A DNA stretch of 64,000 nucleotides from Pseudofabraea citricarpa. Lineage: Eukaryota > Ascomycota > Leotiomycetes > Helotiales > Dermateaceae. Shown piece by piece: positions 45,810-57,912 of this stretch. Positions within the stretch are counted from its first letter, which is position 1. Each line of letters begins with the position of its first letter. The position numbers and the translations under genes were made by a program. The DNA is taken from contig JAPWGK010000012.1 of assembly GCA_029641185.1 (NCBI GenBank), positions 868,001 through 932,000 of the forward strand. The letters run 5' to 3'. The notes under the pieces are model-generated. The model was not told where the DNA came from, did not search any database, and was given only the letters and a program-made list of their open reading frames with translations.

Positions 45810-47351
45810 ATGGCTCAGAGATCGGGCCCACCACCACCACCTCCTCCGCCCGGCTTCAGAGGAGGAGGGGCTGGCATGCAATTCGGAGCTGGCCCTCCAC
45901 CTCCACCACCAGCACCAGGCGGCGGCGGCTTCCAAGTTCCTCCTCGACCGGGTCCTCCGCAACCGATGCATATGCCGATGCCGATGCCTATGCCTATGCA
46001 ACCGCAAATGCCCCGGATCAAGAACTCCATCAAGTACTCTGACATTACACCTCGCACGCCTCGTACCGAGGAAGACTCGCGCAAGAAGCTCACCACCTAC
46101 CTCGTCTATTCCATCAGAAAGCAGAATTCGAAGGATGGAGGTACTTGGGCCAAAGCTGAGTTCCACAAGGAATCTCTGGCCCAAGAAGACATCGTCAAGC
46201 TCGTCAAACGTCTCAACGACTCCGGCCCACCAGTTGCTGAGAAGAAGGCAAAGTTGTTCCCTTTCCAACAAACCCAAGTTACCACTCTCTTGGACAGTAC
46301 CATGAACGAGGAGCCCGATCCCTTATTCGAATGGTCTTTGGCCCAGCTAAACCGAGAAGAAAGAAAGAACAAGAGTGGGAAGAGGGAAACGACTACAATC
46401 TCTGTCTTTCTGAAGCGAACTCCGCAGCGAGACATCAGCGCACTGGCACTCCAAGCTGCCATAGATCGGAAGAATAGCGAGTTAAACGAAAGGTTAATGA
46501 GACCGCCACAACCACCAATGCATCCACCAATGCATCATGGCGGTCCTGGCGGCGGTCCTGGTCCTGGTGCTGCTGGAGGCGGGCCACAGATCGTAAAGCT
46601 CGGTGGGGGAGGAGGTGGTGGTGGTGGGAAGGGAGGAAAGGGAAGAGATCGAGATGATTTTTCCAGCTCCGAGTCTGAGTCCGACAGCGACGATAGTCGA
46701 ACAACATACAGTAGTGACACCCAAATCTCCTCCACCATCAGCTCGGAAGGAAGTCGCCACCGCAGAAAGTCGAGCCATAAAGGTCGAAGCTACAGCAGAC
46801 ACCGACCAACTCACAGACAACACTACATTAACGAGCGACGCATTGAATCGCCAGAAGCACGTTATCCGCGTGAAAGATCATACGTTCCCGAAGTTCCACG
46901 TGCTGTTGTTCCATTGATCGACCCTGTCGCAGCTGCATACCAGGCAGGAAAAAATGATGCGCAAGCTGAGCGGTTTGGTCTCGACCGTCCCGCCGCAAGA
47001 CTTGAGCCGAGAGCCGTGATTTCATATGGGCCTTCTCGCTACGATGACCGACACGAAGAACCTCGACATCTGATGCGAGAAGAATACGACAGGTCGTATC
47101 CTCGTGATGACTATCTCCGGCAGAGGCGCGAAGCAGAAGAGTATATTGAACGAAGACCACGCGTGGAGCAATACTACGAAGAGCCTCGTTCTCCGCTTCG
47201 GGGGGGTCTTATTCGCGAGTATCGGGAATCTCACCCCCTTGATACTCCATACAGAGAACCTCGAATCAGAGAATCTTCATACCGTGATTCCGTGATTCGC
47301 GACATTCCTATCCGCCGTCGATACTCTCCAAGTGTTGACAGCTGGCCTTGA
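45810..47351 (+). CDS. Proline-rich protein with SR/RE-like tail, unknown function
   Basis: A single exon of 513 aa. The N-terminus (1-68) is Pro/Gly-rich with two runs of polyproline (PPPPPPPPG, PPPPPPAPGG) and a repeated MP dipeptide near residue 53, like profilin/SH3/WW ligands. Residues about 75-220 look folded and conserved in style: YSDITPRTPRTEEDSRKKL, YSIRKQNSKDGGTWAKAEF, DIVKLVKRLNDSGP, EWSLAQLNREE, TTTISVFLKRTPQRD. A Gly/Pro linker and poly-Gly run (about 240-275) follows. Then comes an acidic Ser patch and an Arg/Ser/Glu/Tyr-rich C-terminus (SRHRRKSSHKGRSYSRHR, many YRE/REY dipeptides). I do not recognise a named family; RNA-binding or scaffold roles are speculation. The start ATG 45810 has a good Kozak-like context (ATCATGGC). 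Confidence 0.85.
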   Translation: MAQRSGPPPPPPPPGFRGGGAGMQFGAGPPPPPPAPGGGGFQVPPRPGPPQPMHMPMPMPMPMQPQMPRIKNSIKYSDITPRTPRTEEDSRKKLTTYLVYSIRKQNSKDGGTWAKAEFHKESLAQEDIVKLVKRLNDSGPPVAEKKAKLFPFQQTQVTTLLDSTMNEEPDPLFEWSLAQLNREERKNKSGKRETTTISVFLKRTPQRDISALALQAAIDRKNSELNERLMRPPQPPMHPPMHHGGPGGGPGPGAAGGGPQIVKLGGGGGGGGGKGGKGRDRDDFSSSESESDSDDSRTTYSSDTQISSTISSEGSRHRRKSSHKGRSYSRHRPTHRQHYINERRIESPEARYPRERSYVPEVPRAVVPLIDPVAAAYQAGKNDAQAERFGLDRPAARLEPRAVISYGPSRYDDRHEEPRHLMREEYDRSYPRDDYLRQRREAEEYIERRPRVEQYYEEPRSPLRGGLIREYRESHPLDTPYREPRIRESSYRDSVIRDIPIRRRYSPSVDSWP

Positions 47352-48803
47352 TCTCAACCTCTCTCAGGAAGCTTCGACCTTTCTTGTTATGATAGTAGTG
47401 CAAGATCAGTATTGTTCATCTGCTTCACGTCGTTTCTTCTCTTTGGGTATTAGCGATATCTTGGTTTCCGGAATTCTACTTTACAGCGAGCGTCTTTTTT
47501 TTTTGAGTTAAGGGTTTGGAGTTTTACATGATATCCACAGGACATTTTCTTTTTGGTTGGGAATTTCTCTTAAAGCAACAGAAAAATGAAGAAACACGGG
47601 CTTCTTATGATGATATTGTGGCAGTAAACACAGTTTATTGATTGTACGAATAAAAGTTTAACTCTCGAAAGAATAAATCATTTGCAGAAGCACTCCGATG
47701 TGATTTCTCTCAACGTGGAGGAACGGGAGACGTTGAATGTGGGGTTGAGTTGGTTTATATTTCTGTAAGATGAGGGTGGTGCTGCATGCCTGCCCAATGC
47801 GCAGGGTGTCTCAGTCATCCTCAAATCAATTCAATTTCATGACTTGAGGTTTTGCGGCACGTGAAAAGACTGGGCTGGACCTATGTGAGCCCTGCTGTCA
47901 ACCTCGACGGGTCTTCAATGCAAAGTCTCTCGAGTAGAGGGTTAGCTCACACCCGGATAGGTCTCGGTTGTACCCGACCAAAATCATGACTATGTTCTTT
48001 TGTTTTATTTTTCTTCGTTTACTTATGAATACTTGCTTATTATCTTCCCCGCCATTGCTATGAAGAGCACCTTTATAAAGAAATCGTCTCATCTAACCAT
48101 TAGCTATAAGTTTGACAAGCCCCTTCGCTTTGGATTGGTTATCTTTGCGCAGAAAAGATGTCGTTTCTGTCGGTTGTAATCTAAAAAACAGAGAGATGTT
48201 AAGCGACGGAAACAGAATTGGAAACTATATCGATGAGATCCTACACGGTAGAATTTCAGTGGAAGATTACGGTCTTCCCCAGCTTTTGATGTTGGGTCTT
48301 GTTATGGCCACCTGAATTGTACTAACAATTAGTGTGTCTCGCTGGTTGATGATTCTACCCGAAAAGCGCCACAGTTTATGTCAAAAGACGGCGCATCAGC
48401 CCTCGTGTCGCCTTCATGGAGAGCTCGTTAATGCGCTATATTGAAGTTCACGTCGTTTACGAAACTCTAGAGGTATCAGAAAACCCTGTGTCTGCGAATT
48501 TTCAATCCATCAATGACTCGAAAGGAGTGTGGATTCAATGAAGGCAGAGAAGATAATGTAGTCTTTTATCTAACCAGGTGTGTGCTCGGAGTAAATTAGC
48601 ACAGTCTACCTAGGTAGTCCAGCTTATTTATATAATTGGCGAAAAGCTTGCTGCATCTAATGTACGTCTGCAGTGTCACCAATCTCAGCTACTAGCCGCA
48701 CCTTCTCACAGTTAGCTCACATCGTCCCCTCTTTGTCTCTTAAACATTTCTCTCGCTCGCGTCACTCGCAGTCCTAATCTTTACCTCTGCGATACTGTCA
48801 ATC
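47352..48803. other. Intergenic
   Basis: 3' flank of the proline-rich gene and promoter of the kelch gene. I see no gene, repeat or RNA signal beyond a short CCTAGGTAG motif at about 48609. Confidence 0.6.
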
Positions 48804-50597
48804 ATGTGGTTGCACACCAGTTTTACCATAGCCTTAAATCTTCTATTACATTGCGATACATCTGCAGCCGCCGCTAGTTTTTTCCCTCCCGAATTTTCAC
48901 AATGGTTTTGGCAAGGCTGTGAGTGCCTATAATCGTGCGGCACTCTCCGATCATAACCTGCTTACACCAGATCAGCAATTGTAGTGGGGAAATGGCTATA
49001 TATTGATGGCGGTGAGATATGGGCCAGCTATACTGGTCAGCAGTTTAGCCCAACATGGAGTAAGTACAACACCCGTATCGGATACACTGTACATTCTTAA
49101 GCAATTTAGATATGCAGACCATCGCCGTAGATCTAACCACGGATTGGTCCACGAGCTCAATTGTAACGAGAGTTACCAACAGGACGACGGCCATGAGCCC
49201 TATGCGACGACCAGATATGTATTATGATCCCACGGCTAATCTTGTGTACTCACTGGGTGGTGACCCGTATACCGTTGACGGCCCATCAAATAATCTCAGC
49301 CAACCTGTACAGCTTTGGGCATTCGAACCCAGTGATGACGGCAGTGTGACATGGCAACTCGAGGAAGCTGGAACAACAGCAGGTTTCCCCTTAACGAGTA
49401 ACCTGATCAGGGGAACATCGGCGACATCAACCTCTGGCCATTATGTCGTAGGAGGCATTATAACGTTTCCGCGTTTTGATAGCACAGGGAACTTCTTGGG
49501 TGGTGGAGAGATGGCCATACCCCAGATAATCACTCATACTTTCACCAATCAATCCTGGACAAACCAAACTTTTAGCAAGCACTTTGTCTCTGGCGAGGCT
49601 CAGTTCGTCCCGAATTTTGGCGACGAAGGAGTTGTGATTTTCTTTGGTGGCATACAACCGGCCGATTCTACCATCGAGGGAACAGGTCCTAGTGCAACTG
49701 TAGGGACCATTCAGATCTTTGATATTGCTTCGAGCACTTGGCACAACCAGACAGCTTCAGATGCGCCAATTGGTCGCTTCGCTTTCTGTTCTGTTGGTGC
49801 AGCTTCCCCAGACAACTCCACCTTTGAAATGTACGTCAAGCCTCAGCTGTCAGGTGTCACAATAGTAATGTATAACATTTTCTAGATTTATATTCGGTGG
49901 GGCCCAAGATACGGTGCCATCATCAGATACGGCTACCGCACTTTCCAAAGTATATATCCTCACATTGCCTGCCTTTCACTGGATTGAGGTTTCTGAACCG
50001 GCTGTGATATGGCGATCATACCATACTTGCGAAGTGATAGGACAGCGACAGATGATCTCCATTGGAGGGACTCAAGATAGACCACAATCTGGTTGGGCCG
50101 TTAACAAGGATCCGTGGGAGGGGTTCCAAATCTTCGATATGGTAGCGCTCACCTGGAGTGCTACGTATAACTCTACCGCTACCGCATATGAGTCCCCAGG
50201 CGTGGTACGGGATTATTATTCGAGTGGCTCCAGGTACCCATCTTGGAGTTCAGCAGCTGTCCAGCAGATCTTCGAGGCTGGGGCAGCTGCTTCTTCAACA
50301 CCAGTTCCGGATTCGGACCCGACATCAGAACCCAGCACAGATACTAACCCAGGTCCAATTATAGGTGGAGTTGTAGGTGGCGTTGTGGGGTTGGCTTTGA
50401 TAGGAGGTGTGATTTGGTGGTTTAAGAGGAGGCGTCGTTATGGACATGCTCCGAGTCACGATAGCGATTCGCCAGTGCCTGTCGAACTAGACCAGGGCGG
50501 CCGACAACGTAAGGAACTGCCAGTGGAAAATGTACCGGTTTATGAGATGGGTGGTGCAGGACCTGAGGCTTATGAGTTATCTGCGCATGGTAGATAG
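48804..50597 (+). CDS. Secreted/membrane-anchored kelch-repeat protein
   Basis: Exons 48804-48918, 48976-49059, 49110-49830 and 49886-50597 give about 543 aa. An N-terminal signal peptide (MWLHTSFTIALNLLLHC, to about residue 25) leads into kelch-type beta-propeller repeats: WLYIDGGEIWASYTG, NLVYSLGGDP, TSGHYVVGGI, VIFFGGIQPADSTIEG, FIFGGAQDTV and QMISIGGTQD, each with the GG hallmark. Many N-x-S/T sites suggest an extracellular domain. A Ser/Pro/Thr stalk precedes a single membrane helix near residues 455-477 (GGVVGGVVGLALIGGVIWWF) with a stop-transfer KRRRR and a short cytoplasmic tail with tyrosines. This matches a fungal class of type I kelch surface proteins of unknown ligand. Exon 2 acceptor was chosen at 48975 because the nearer AG at 48970 gives a stop. 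Confidence 0.85.
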
Positions 50598-52442
50598 GAA
50601 GGGAGGGTTCGGATTGTAATGCGATTATTATATGACAAAATCTAGAATGAGATTGTTGATTTGGTCTAGAAACTAAGTTGATTCAATGAAGTAAAGTTCC
50701 CATTGACCTTTATACGTGGCTAACCATACCTCTCATGTTCTGTCGTGCCTTTAAGCGAGTAGTCGGCAATTAAATACTAAATTTCGAGGCAATTAAAGTA
50801 AAAGAATAGAATTAATAAAAAGACTAGAGAAAAAACCCAACCTAGGTAATTTGATATACCATTTCCTGTTATTATGTCTTGAATCATTGCTGCTGGAATG
50901 ATAGCCCTTCGGCAACGTTTGTGTTCTCTTTTCACAATGTTATGGCCTGATTTGCATAACGAGGGAGGCATCCATCCACGTTAACAAGAAAAGCGATCTT
51001 CTGGGGCAAATACCATAATTTTGAACACATATTTCTGTCCAACTTCGAGTTTCCTGGTAATTCTCGCAGGTAAATAACTTTAACGTGCTTAGTCTAATGC
51101 CATTCCTTCCAAGATATGAAGCCACGCCTCACTGTAATTTCCTAATTCATATATTTTTTACTCCTCAAATGTTTGATTTTAGAGCACGTCTAAATACCTG
51201 TCTGTTCCCCCACGGTTTTCGTCTTGATCGCAAGGTTTATGGCTTTCTCTACATCTCGCTTAAAGGGGGGCAGAATGAGTAAAAATAATGGCTGTATGTT
51301 TTTACTGTACACTCTTTTGACAGAAAATAAATGCTAGAGTGTTCAATGCTCTGACTACTTCAACACTGTAGATCGTGAATCAGGTTTAGCTTCGTAGCAA
51401 GGTCACTCTGTAACCTAGGGAAGGAGATTGAAGTTGCAGCACTGATCCTATTCTCCCGTCGATAGCTCCTCTTGCTGATGTGATATATTCTATTAAATAT
51501 AGATCTTGAGGTACAGAGCAGCATACGCGTTCAACTCGATAACCCTACAAGAAATCGTTGCTTTTACATACACCGGAATGATTGTCAGCACGACACCTCA
51601 GGGATGTATATTTGGGCAATTTCTGCACTGGCATCTCAATCCTCAAGTCAGCAAATTCGGAATCTGCAGTACGTAGATGGCTCGGGTATTCTAAACTTGT
51701 TCTATATATTAATAGATGTTGACGTCCGGAAGAAAACCAGGAAACAATTCTATTGCAAAATAATTGACTTCCAAGAATCCGAGGGTCTTCCCCTAGCTGC
51801 TGAACAAAAAATGACAGATTCCACGGGGTTGACGATAATCGGATGGTTGCACACGAAATACAACGCTGTTCAGAGATTCATTCGTTTAGTTGCTAACGTG
51901 AGATTAATGATATAAAACGCCGCCAGAATAGATGCTCCGATTTCTTCCTTGACTCATGTGATTAGAAGTAACGTGAGCTGGGAAGGTGTGGATACAATGA
52001 CGATGGCGGAGCATTGAGAGGTCTCTGAAGTCATGTTTGTGGGATAAGAGTGGAACGTCTCTTGAAGTGTTTAGGGATTTCATTCTTACATGCTTGGAGA
52101 TAGGTTGTATCTTTCACAAGAAAAGATGGCCCTTGAGAGAACAAGAGCTTCATGTTTTATTGATGTTGTTCTTGGTTGAAGAGTAGGTAGTTTAGAGTTT
52201 TGTGTGTGCTGTCGTTGAGCAGCAGTGTAGAAATAGAACCTCAGAAGCCAGGCCGTCATTGGCGGGGCACTCCTCGAAGCTCCCCCACCAAAAGCGACCG
52301 AATTTGCCCGAGTCAAGTCCTAAACACCACCAAGTCATTCTCACCTCACCTCACCTTACTCCCAGTCTTTCATACACAAAACCCTACTTGGAAACCTTCA
52401 ACTCATATTTCTATCTTTGCAGACCAAGTTACATTCGCAATC
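50598..52442. other. Intergenic / TPI promoter
   Basis: No gene supported. Short frames such as 51604-51915 show no recognisable domain. The last 250 bp is CT-rich with CTCACCTCACCTCACC near 52339, consistent with a strong glycolytic promoter and leader. Confidence 0.55.
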
Positions 52443-53397
52443 ATGGCTCGTCAATTTTTCGTCGGTGGTAACTTCAAGATGTGAGCTACTTTTACCCCTC
52501 CTTGGTAGGCTGAGCAGGTTTTCTAATCATTGGGATGCAGGAATGGCTCTGTTGAGTCCATCAAGAAGATCATCTCCAACTTGAACGATGCTAAGTTGGA
52601 CTCCAACACTGGTATGTGCACTTCAAATAAATAGCCGTCGAGAGGCCACGCCCTCAGTGACGGATCCTTCGTTACACAAGCTGAGCTACAACTACTAATG
52701 ATGTGAATAGAGGTTGTCATTGCTCCACCAGCCCTCTACCTCCTTCTTGCCCGCGAACACCTTAAGCCAGGACTCGAGATTGCCGCCCAGAACGTCTTCG
52801 ACAAGCCCAACGGAGCTTTCACTGGTGAGATCTCGGTCGACCAGCTCAAGGACAGCAACATCACCTGGACCTTACTCGGACACTCTGAACGTCGCGTAAT
52901 CCTACAAGAAGATGATGCTTTCGTAGCTGCCAAGACCAAGGCTGCTTTGGATGGAGGTGTCAGTGTTATTCTGTGCTGCGGAGAGTCACTCGAGCAAAGA
53001 GAGAGCGGAAAGACCATTGAGGTTGTCACCTCCCAATTGAAGGCTGTCGCCAACAAGGTTTCGGACTGGACCAAGATTGTTATTGCTTACGAACCTATCT
53101 GGGCCATTGGTACCGGCAAGGTCGCTTCCACTGAGCAGGCTCAAGAAGTCCACGCTGCCATTCGTGCGTGGTTGAAGAAGGAGGTTAGCGAGAAGGCTGC
53201 CGAGGAGACTAGAATCATCTACGGAGGAAGTGTCAGCGAGAAGAACTGCAAGGAGTTGAGCAAGCAGCCCGACATTGACGGTTTCTTGGTTGGCGGCGCT
53301 AGCTTAAAGCCAGCTTGTGAGTATCATCTTATTCTTCTGTCTATATCTTTTTGCTAACTATTTTGTAGTCGTTGATATTGTCAACAGCCACCTGTGA
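52443..53397 (+). CDS. tpiA: Triosephosphate isomerase
   Basis: This glycolytic enzyme interconverts dihydroxyacetone phosphate and glyceraldehyde 3-phosphate in the cytosol. Exons 52443-52480, 52541-52611, 52711-53316 and 53369-53397 give 247 aa, normal length. It begins ARQFFVGGNFKMNG with the substrate lysine in NFKMNG (split by intron 1). The electrophilic histidine is in LLGHSERR (about 95), and the catalytic base and loop 6 in AYEPIWAIGTGKVAS (Glu about 165). The phosphate-binding IIYGGSVSEKNC and GFLVGGASL are intact, and it ends FVDIVNSHL after the last intron. All introns have canonical ends. Confidence 0.97.
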
Positions 53398-54113
53398 TTA
53401 GATGACGAAAAAGAAAATTCATGACTGTAAATGATTCTGTTATGAGTATTATAGCTTTACAGAACAGTCTACTTCTGAGGCGTTTCTCTGACTACTTCTA
53501 TGTGAATCCAATGTGCTCTATATAAACCTCCAAGTTTGACACACTAGTAAACTCACATATTGCTTTATCTTGTATGCCTTGCATGCCTTACAGAATGATG
53601 CTTCTATAGCTTCTGTGCATACCCTTCCCGGTTCTATTAGAACCACTGCAACTTCAGTATGCCGACTCTGCAGTGTAATATTTAACCTTTGGGATCTTGC
53701 TTTTTTCTTGATGGCCACACCGGGAATAGAGTTCTTGATAGTAGGTTTCGTCCTACTTTTCCGGCTATGAGTGATAGCCATCTTAGTAAATTCGAGAGCT
53801 GTGAGTTGGCTGATGGTGGTCCATGTGAGGTAAAGAATGGCTTGTAGTGAAAACATTATGAGATGCGAGTCTAGCTTGAGAAGTGAGTATCAATCGTAAG
53901 AAGATCTGCAGAGCATGAAGACTCCGCTGGTTAACGAGGAAAGCACCCTAACTAGAAAACCACTCAGTCATAGTGTGGAAGACAAATGGGCGATACAATG
54001 TTTTGATTCTACCCAGCCTGAGTTTTATACAGCTTTGTTGTAATCGTACACGCTTTGATATATTCCCAAATAACGCCCAGCCATGCACATTGTATCTTAC
54101 AACACATGTCCTC
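53398..54113. other. Intergenic between convergent TPI and mL43 genes
   Basis: The two genes converge here. Short frames on both strands show no domain; I see nothing further. Confidence 0.55.
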
Positions 54114-54636
54114 TCATACATGCATGCCTCCTTTCGGGTCATGGAAAGGACTCCATACACCCCTAACGCTCTCGTTGATACTCTTTACAGGCTTCGTCAC
54201 CCTCTTGAGCTTCTCCCCACTAGCATCTCTCAGCAGTTCAGCCTTTTGTAGAACCTCTCCCTTATCCAAGTTCTTCACGCATATGCCCTTGTGTCGTCCA
54301 TTGATATAATGTCCAATGACCATGGGGTGTTTCCGCGGTCTTGGGGAGACGGTGATTTCTATCGCTGGATTCGCAGCTGCGAAACGGGCAAGGGAATGCT
54401 TCAGGAAAGCGCTGAAAACTCGTTAGATGAATCACTTGTATAAGATGGACAATGAGACGTACTTCATGCCCTTAGAACTACCGGCCCAGTCGCAGTAATG
54501 GAAGTCCATACGTTTGCACTGGAGGATGAAGGCGCCAACGCCATTCTATACTCTGATTAGTACCTAATCCATTTCAATATGCGAGATCGGTCTTTACCTG
54601 TCCTACAGATGCCTGTCTTATGGCTGTCACTGTCAT
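54114..54636 (-). CDS. MRPL51: Mitochondrial large-subunit ribosomal protein mL43
   Basis: This is a component of the mitochondrial 54S ribosomal subunit with the L51/S25/CI-B8 thioredoxin-like fold. Exons 54598-54636, 54463-54545 and 54114-54411 encode 139 aa, close to the 140 of yeast Mrpl51. The protein starts MTVTAIRQASVGQNGVGAF and carries MDFHYCDWAGSSKGMNAFL, the family core NPAIEITVSPRPRKHPMVIGHY, and NGRHKGICVKNLDKGEV. The C-terminus (ESVRGVWSPFH) is the usual fungal ending. It diverges from U1-70K with only 223 bp between start codons, so the two probably share a promoter. Confidence 0.92.
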
Positions 54637-54859
54637 TGTGAATACTGAGATACTGATTGATCAGTCTGCGATTTGGGGTTGCAGTCGGGAACAACAATTT
54701 TGGAGATTGTCACGTGGAACCCGATTTCGCTTCTTTTAGAAATGTTTCCAGTTCGCGTCACCTCTGCCTCGAACTTTGCATCCATCAATTATCCCAGCTC
54801 TAAGAGCTGCGCAACATTCCTTTCATCTTCAGCCAGGTTACTACCGGCTGCATAATACA

Positions 54860-56481
54860 ATGACCGACAAGCTTCCACCAAATCTGCTTGCGCTCTTTGC
54901 GCCTCGCCCCCCTTTGCGCTGGGTACCGCCTTCTGACCACGCGCCAGAAGAGCGCAAGACCGCAAACATTAGTGGCATCGCAGCCTTCTTGCCTCAATTG
55001 CAAGAGTACAAAGAAACCGATGAATACATACCTACCGAGAGCTGGCTGCAGAGGAAAGATCGTCTCAAGCTTGAGAAAAAGCAGCAGCAGGAGAAGCTCC
55101 TCAAGGAGGGCCCTACGTCGTGTGAGGGCGACCCCTTATGTTCCTACTACTTTTCATTTCTCCAATGTAATTCCTACGTTAGTAGCATTCACTGACCACG
55201 CTCTTGCAGACAAACCATCAGAAGATCCCAACATTCGTGGCGATGCCTTTAAGACACTTATTGTTGCGCGACTAAGCTATGATGCCACTGAGCAAGATCT
55301 TGAGAGCGAATTTGGCCGCTTTGGACCTATTGAAAGAGTGAGGGCTCCTGTTCTATCTAAGTTAAGCTTGGCTAATTTCATGCAGATTCGCATAGTCGCC
55401 GATACCCATCAAGATGAGAAGCCAAACAAGAAGAAAAAGAAGCATCGTGGATATGCATTCGTGGTATACGAGCGCGAGAAAGATATGAGAGGTAAAGACC
55501 GACCACATTCCCCCCAAAACCTTGGTCAACGGATCACAAACACAAGCGAATTCTTTGTAAAGATATGGTCCTCAAGCTGCCTTTCTTCTTTCTTTTACTC
55601 TACGTTGCCCAATTGAAGGTATATCAAGTATGGGCAAATAACTGACAATGCGCTTTGCTTGCGCTTCGTGAACAGCTGCTTTAGAAAACTGTGATGGAAT
55701 TCGCATCAAAGATCGCCGCATCAAAGTCGATGTTGAGCGCGGCCGTACTGTGAAAGGCTGGAAACCACGTCGTTTTGGTGGCGGACTTGGAGGTCGCGGA
55801 TATACCAAAGCCGTACCCCCCAGGCCATTAGGACCAGGAGGATTTGGCGGCCCCGGAGGACCTGGCGGCTTCAGAGGCGGCGGTTTCCGTGGTGGTTTCG
55901 ATGGTGGCCGAGGCCGTGGTGGTTTCAGAGGAGGCTTCCAAGATCGAGGTGGCTACGGCGGTGGTGCTGGTGGTGCCAGTGGTGGACGAGGAGGTATTGG
56001 TTACCAAGGTGGTGGTGGATTCTCGTCACGAGGTGGTTATGGTGGAGGAGACCGAGGTGGGTATGGCGGATCCAATGGTTATGCTCCCCCAAATGCCCCA
56101 GCCGGTCCTGGTGGTGCTCGAGGTGGTGGCTACGGCCGAGGCGGTTATGGTGGTTCTGGTTCACCAGATAGAAGTGGCCCTGGCTTGTCAGCGCCATCTG
56201 GTGGGTACGATTCACGTGGTGGTGGCCGCTCATATGATGATAGAAACGGCGGATATCGTGGCGGCGACAGAGGCAGTTACGGTGATCGCAATGGAGGTGG
56301 CCGATCTGGAAGCGGTAGCAATATGGAGCCGGTAAGACCCAGAGAAGGTAGAGACGGCGGTGGATATCGCGACAGAGACAGAGATGGAGGTTACGGCCGT
56401 CGCGACGACGATGCACCACGAAAGAGACCGTACGAGAGCAGTGGCTACGAAGAAGATCCCCGTAAGCTGCGGAGGTACTAG
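54860..56481 (+). CDS. SNP1: U1 snRNP 70-kDa protein
   Basis: This protein binds stem-loop I of U1 snRNA and helps define 5' splice sites in the nucleus. Exons 54860-55121, 55210-55337, 55386-55491 and 55676-56481 give about 433 aa. The N-terminal U1-70K domain has [20 protein letters not shown] and [11 protein letters not shown]. The RRM follows, with RNP2-like [26 protein letters not shown]1 [12 protein letters not shown] and, after the 184-bp third intron, [27 protein letters not shown] (cited as a region, about 185-215). The C-terminus is a long Gly/Arg/Tyr-rich RGG tail (about 215-400) rather than the RS/RE tail of animals, as is common in filamentous fungi, ending with mixed charged [12 protein letters not shown]. 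Confidence 0.95.
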
Positions 56482-57101
56482 ACACAGTATTTTGGTCTTT
56501 GGTGGGTTTCTCGAGTATTCAGTCTTTCTTCCCTTTATCACCAGGGGTAAGCGATCATTCGATGCAAACTTCAGCAAGGTAATATTGCAGTTACCTTACG
56601 CTCCCATACAGATCTCGACCTACTGGATGCCAAAACCAAAAAAAAAAGTCTCTTACGCTGTAGTATGGTAACTTGGTCCTCATGTTGTCTCCGCCACGTT
56701 ATACTATTCTACGGTCTGCGTCATGGTAATTGAGACCTATCGACGTCTCTCTCATTTGCCCAACGGCTGTGAGATGGCACAAAGTTTACACAGAAGCTCT
56801 TTTCTTTCACGCAGCCGGTCATTTTAATTTCTTGTTCTCACTAAAGCAATCCTTGATCTTGGAGGTAAGGTCAGAGGTAAAGGCTTCTGACCCATTGACT
56901 TTAGGCAGTACTTCAGATATGGTTCTTGCTTGTATTATCACGGGAATAGCTCAATGGGTGGTAAGGATGGGATAAGACAAATCGCCCAGGCATGAAAATT
57001 TCTCCTTTTAATTTCCACTTAAGTAACGGTTGCGCCTCAACTCCAGCCCTTGATTCCTGTTTGTATGATAAGATAGAAAAGCAATCTTAAGCAGTTCCTG
57101 C
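56482..57101. other. Intergenic between convergent U1-70K and MRT4
   Basis: Probable 3' UTRs and terminators of both genes; nothing else recognised. Confidence 0.6.
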
Positions 57102-57912
57102 TTATTCTTCCTGTTCTACCTCGGTGATCTCGTTTGTGGCTGCACTCCAGTACCTGTATTCAATCAGTCCATGCATTCTCAACTTAACTTGTCAATTACT
57201 CACGCAACCAGCTGGACTGTGAAATCCGCTGTAGCAACTCCAAATAGTTTCAGTAAACGCGTTTGTCTGCTGTCCAATACCTGGCCCTCCTTGCAAACAG
57301 TGTATTCATTCTCCAAGGTGATCTTTCCTTTGACCAAAGTTGTCGGCACGTTCAACTTTCTCAATTCCGGTTCTAGATTATATGGCATGGGGATATCCTC
57401 CTCAGGGGCAATCTCGCCGCCCATCGAGTAGACAATGCCTGCTGGTACAGTGAAAGCTCTTGTCGCAGCAGTGCCGGCACGCGCAAAGTCGGTCTTTGCG
57501 AGGCCGGAGAAGTACTCTTTGATCGATTCGGGCTCCCGCGATGTGCAGAGTAAGCCGACATTGCCCACCAGATATTTGGAGAGTTTTGACGTCCCAGGTT
57601 GATATTCGTCTTCTGGTGTCGTGCCGAGCGCCTTTGCCATCACCTTGGTCTTGCCGAAGAAGATTCTTTGCATAAGATTAGCCTGGTTTCCTGGACATCC
57701 AGTGTCGTGATGAGTAATTACCGGCTATCGGAGAACTCTGCGCGCACATCCTTCAAGTATGTATTTCGCATGTTATCGACGCTGAAGACGAAGCAGTACT
57801 GATACTGATCTAGACATTCCCGGACATTGGAGAAAAGCTTTAATGTCAATTCCTTTCCTTTTTTGTCGACCTTGGTCAAGTGAACGACCTTCGCGCGCTT
57901 TGATTTAGGCAT
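57102..57912 (-). CDS. MRT4: Ribosome assembly factor Mrt4
   Basis: Mrt4 is a nucleolar paralogue of ribosomal stalk protein P0. It occupies the P0 site on pre-60S particles until late maturation. Exons 57722-57912, 57204-57665 and 57102-57153 give 234 aa, the normal size. The start [21 protein letters not shown] is the family opening; [18 protein letters not shown] and [14 protein letters not shown] follow across intron 1. [18 protein letters not shown] and [17 protein letters not shown] close the core. The last exon adds [17 protein letters not shown]0's acidic stalk tail is absent, as expected for Mrt4. Confidence 0.95.

Noticed and set aside
45757..46305. Plus and minus frames of 170-182 codons over the start of the proline-rich gene
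   Set aside because: Antisense and out-of-phase shadows of the polyproline/poly-glycine coding sequence.
52612..52710. Possible intronic snoRNA in TPI intron 2
   Set aside because: TGATG- and CTGA-like boxes are present but in the wrong order and spacing for a C/D snoRNA.
55844..56485. Long open frames in other phases and on the minus strand over the U1-70K tail
   Set aside because: Shadows of the Gly-rich RGG repeat; translations are Val/Ala- or His-rich repeats without family features.
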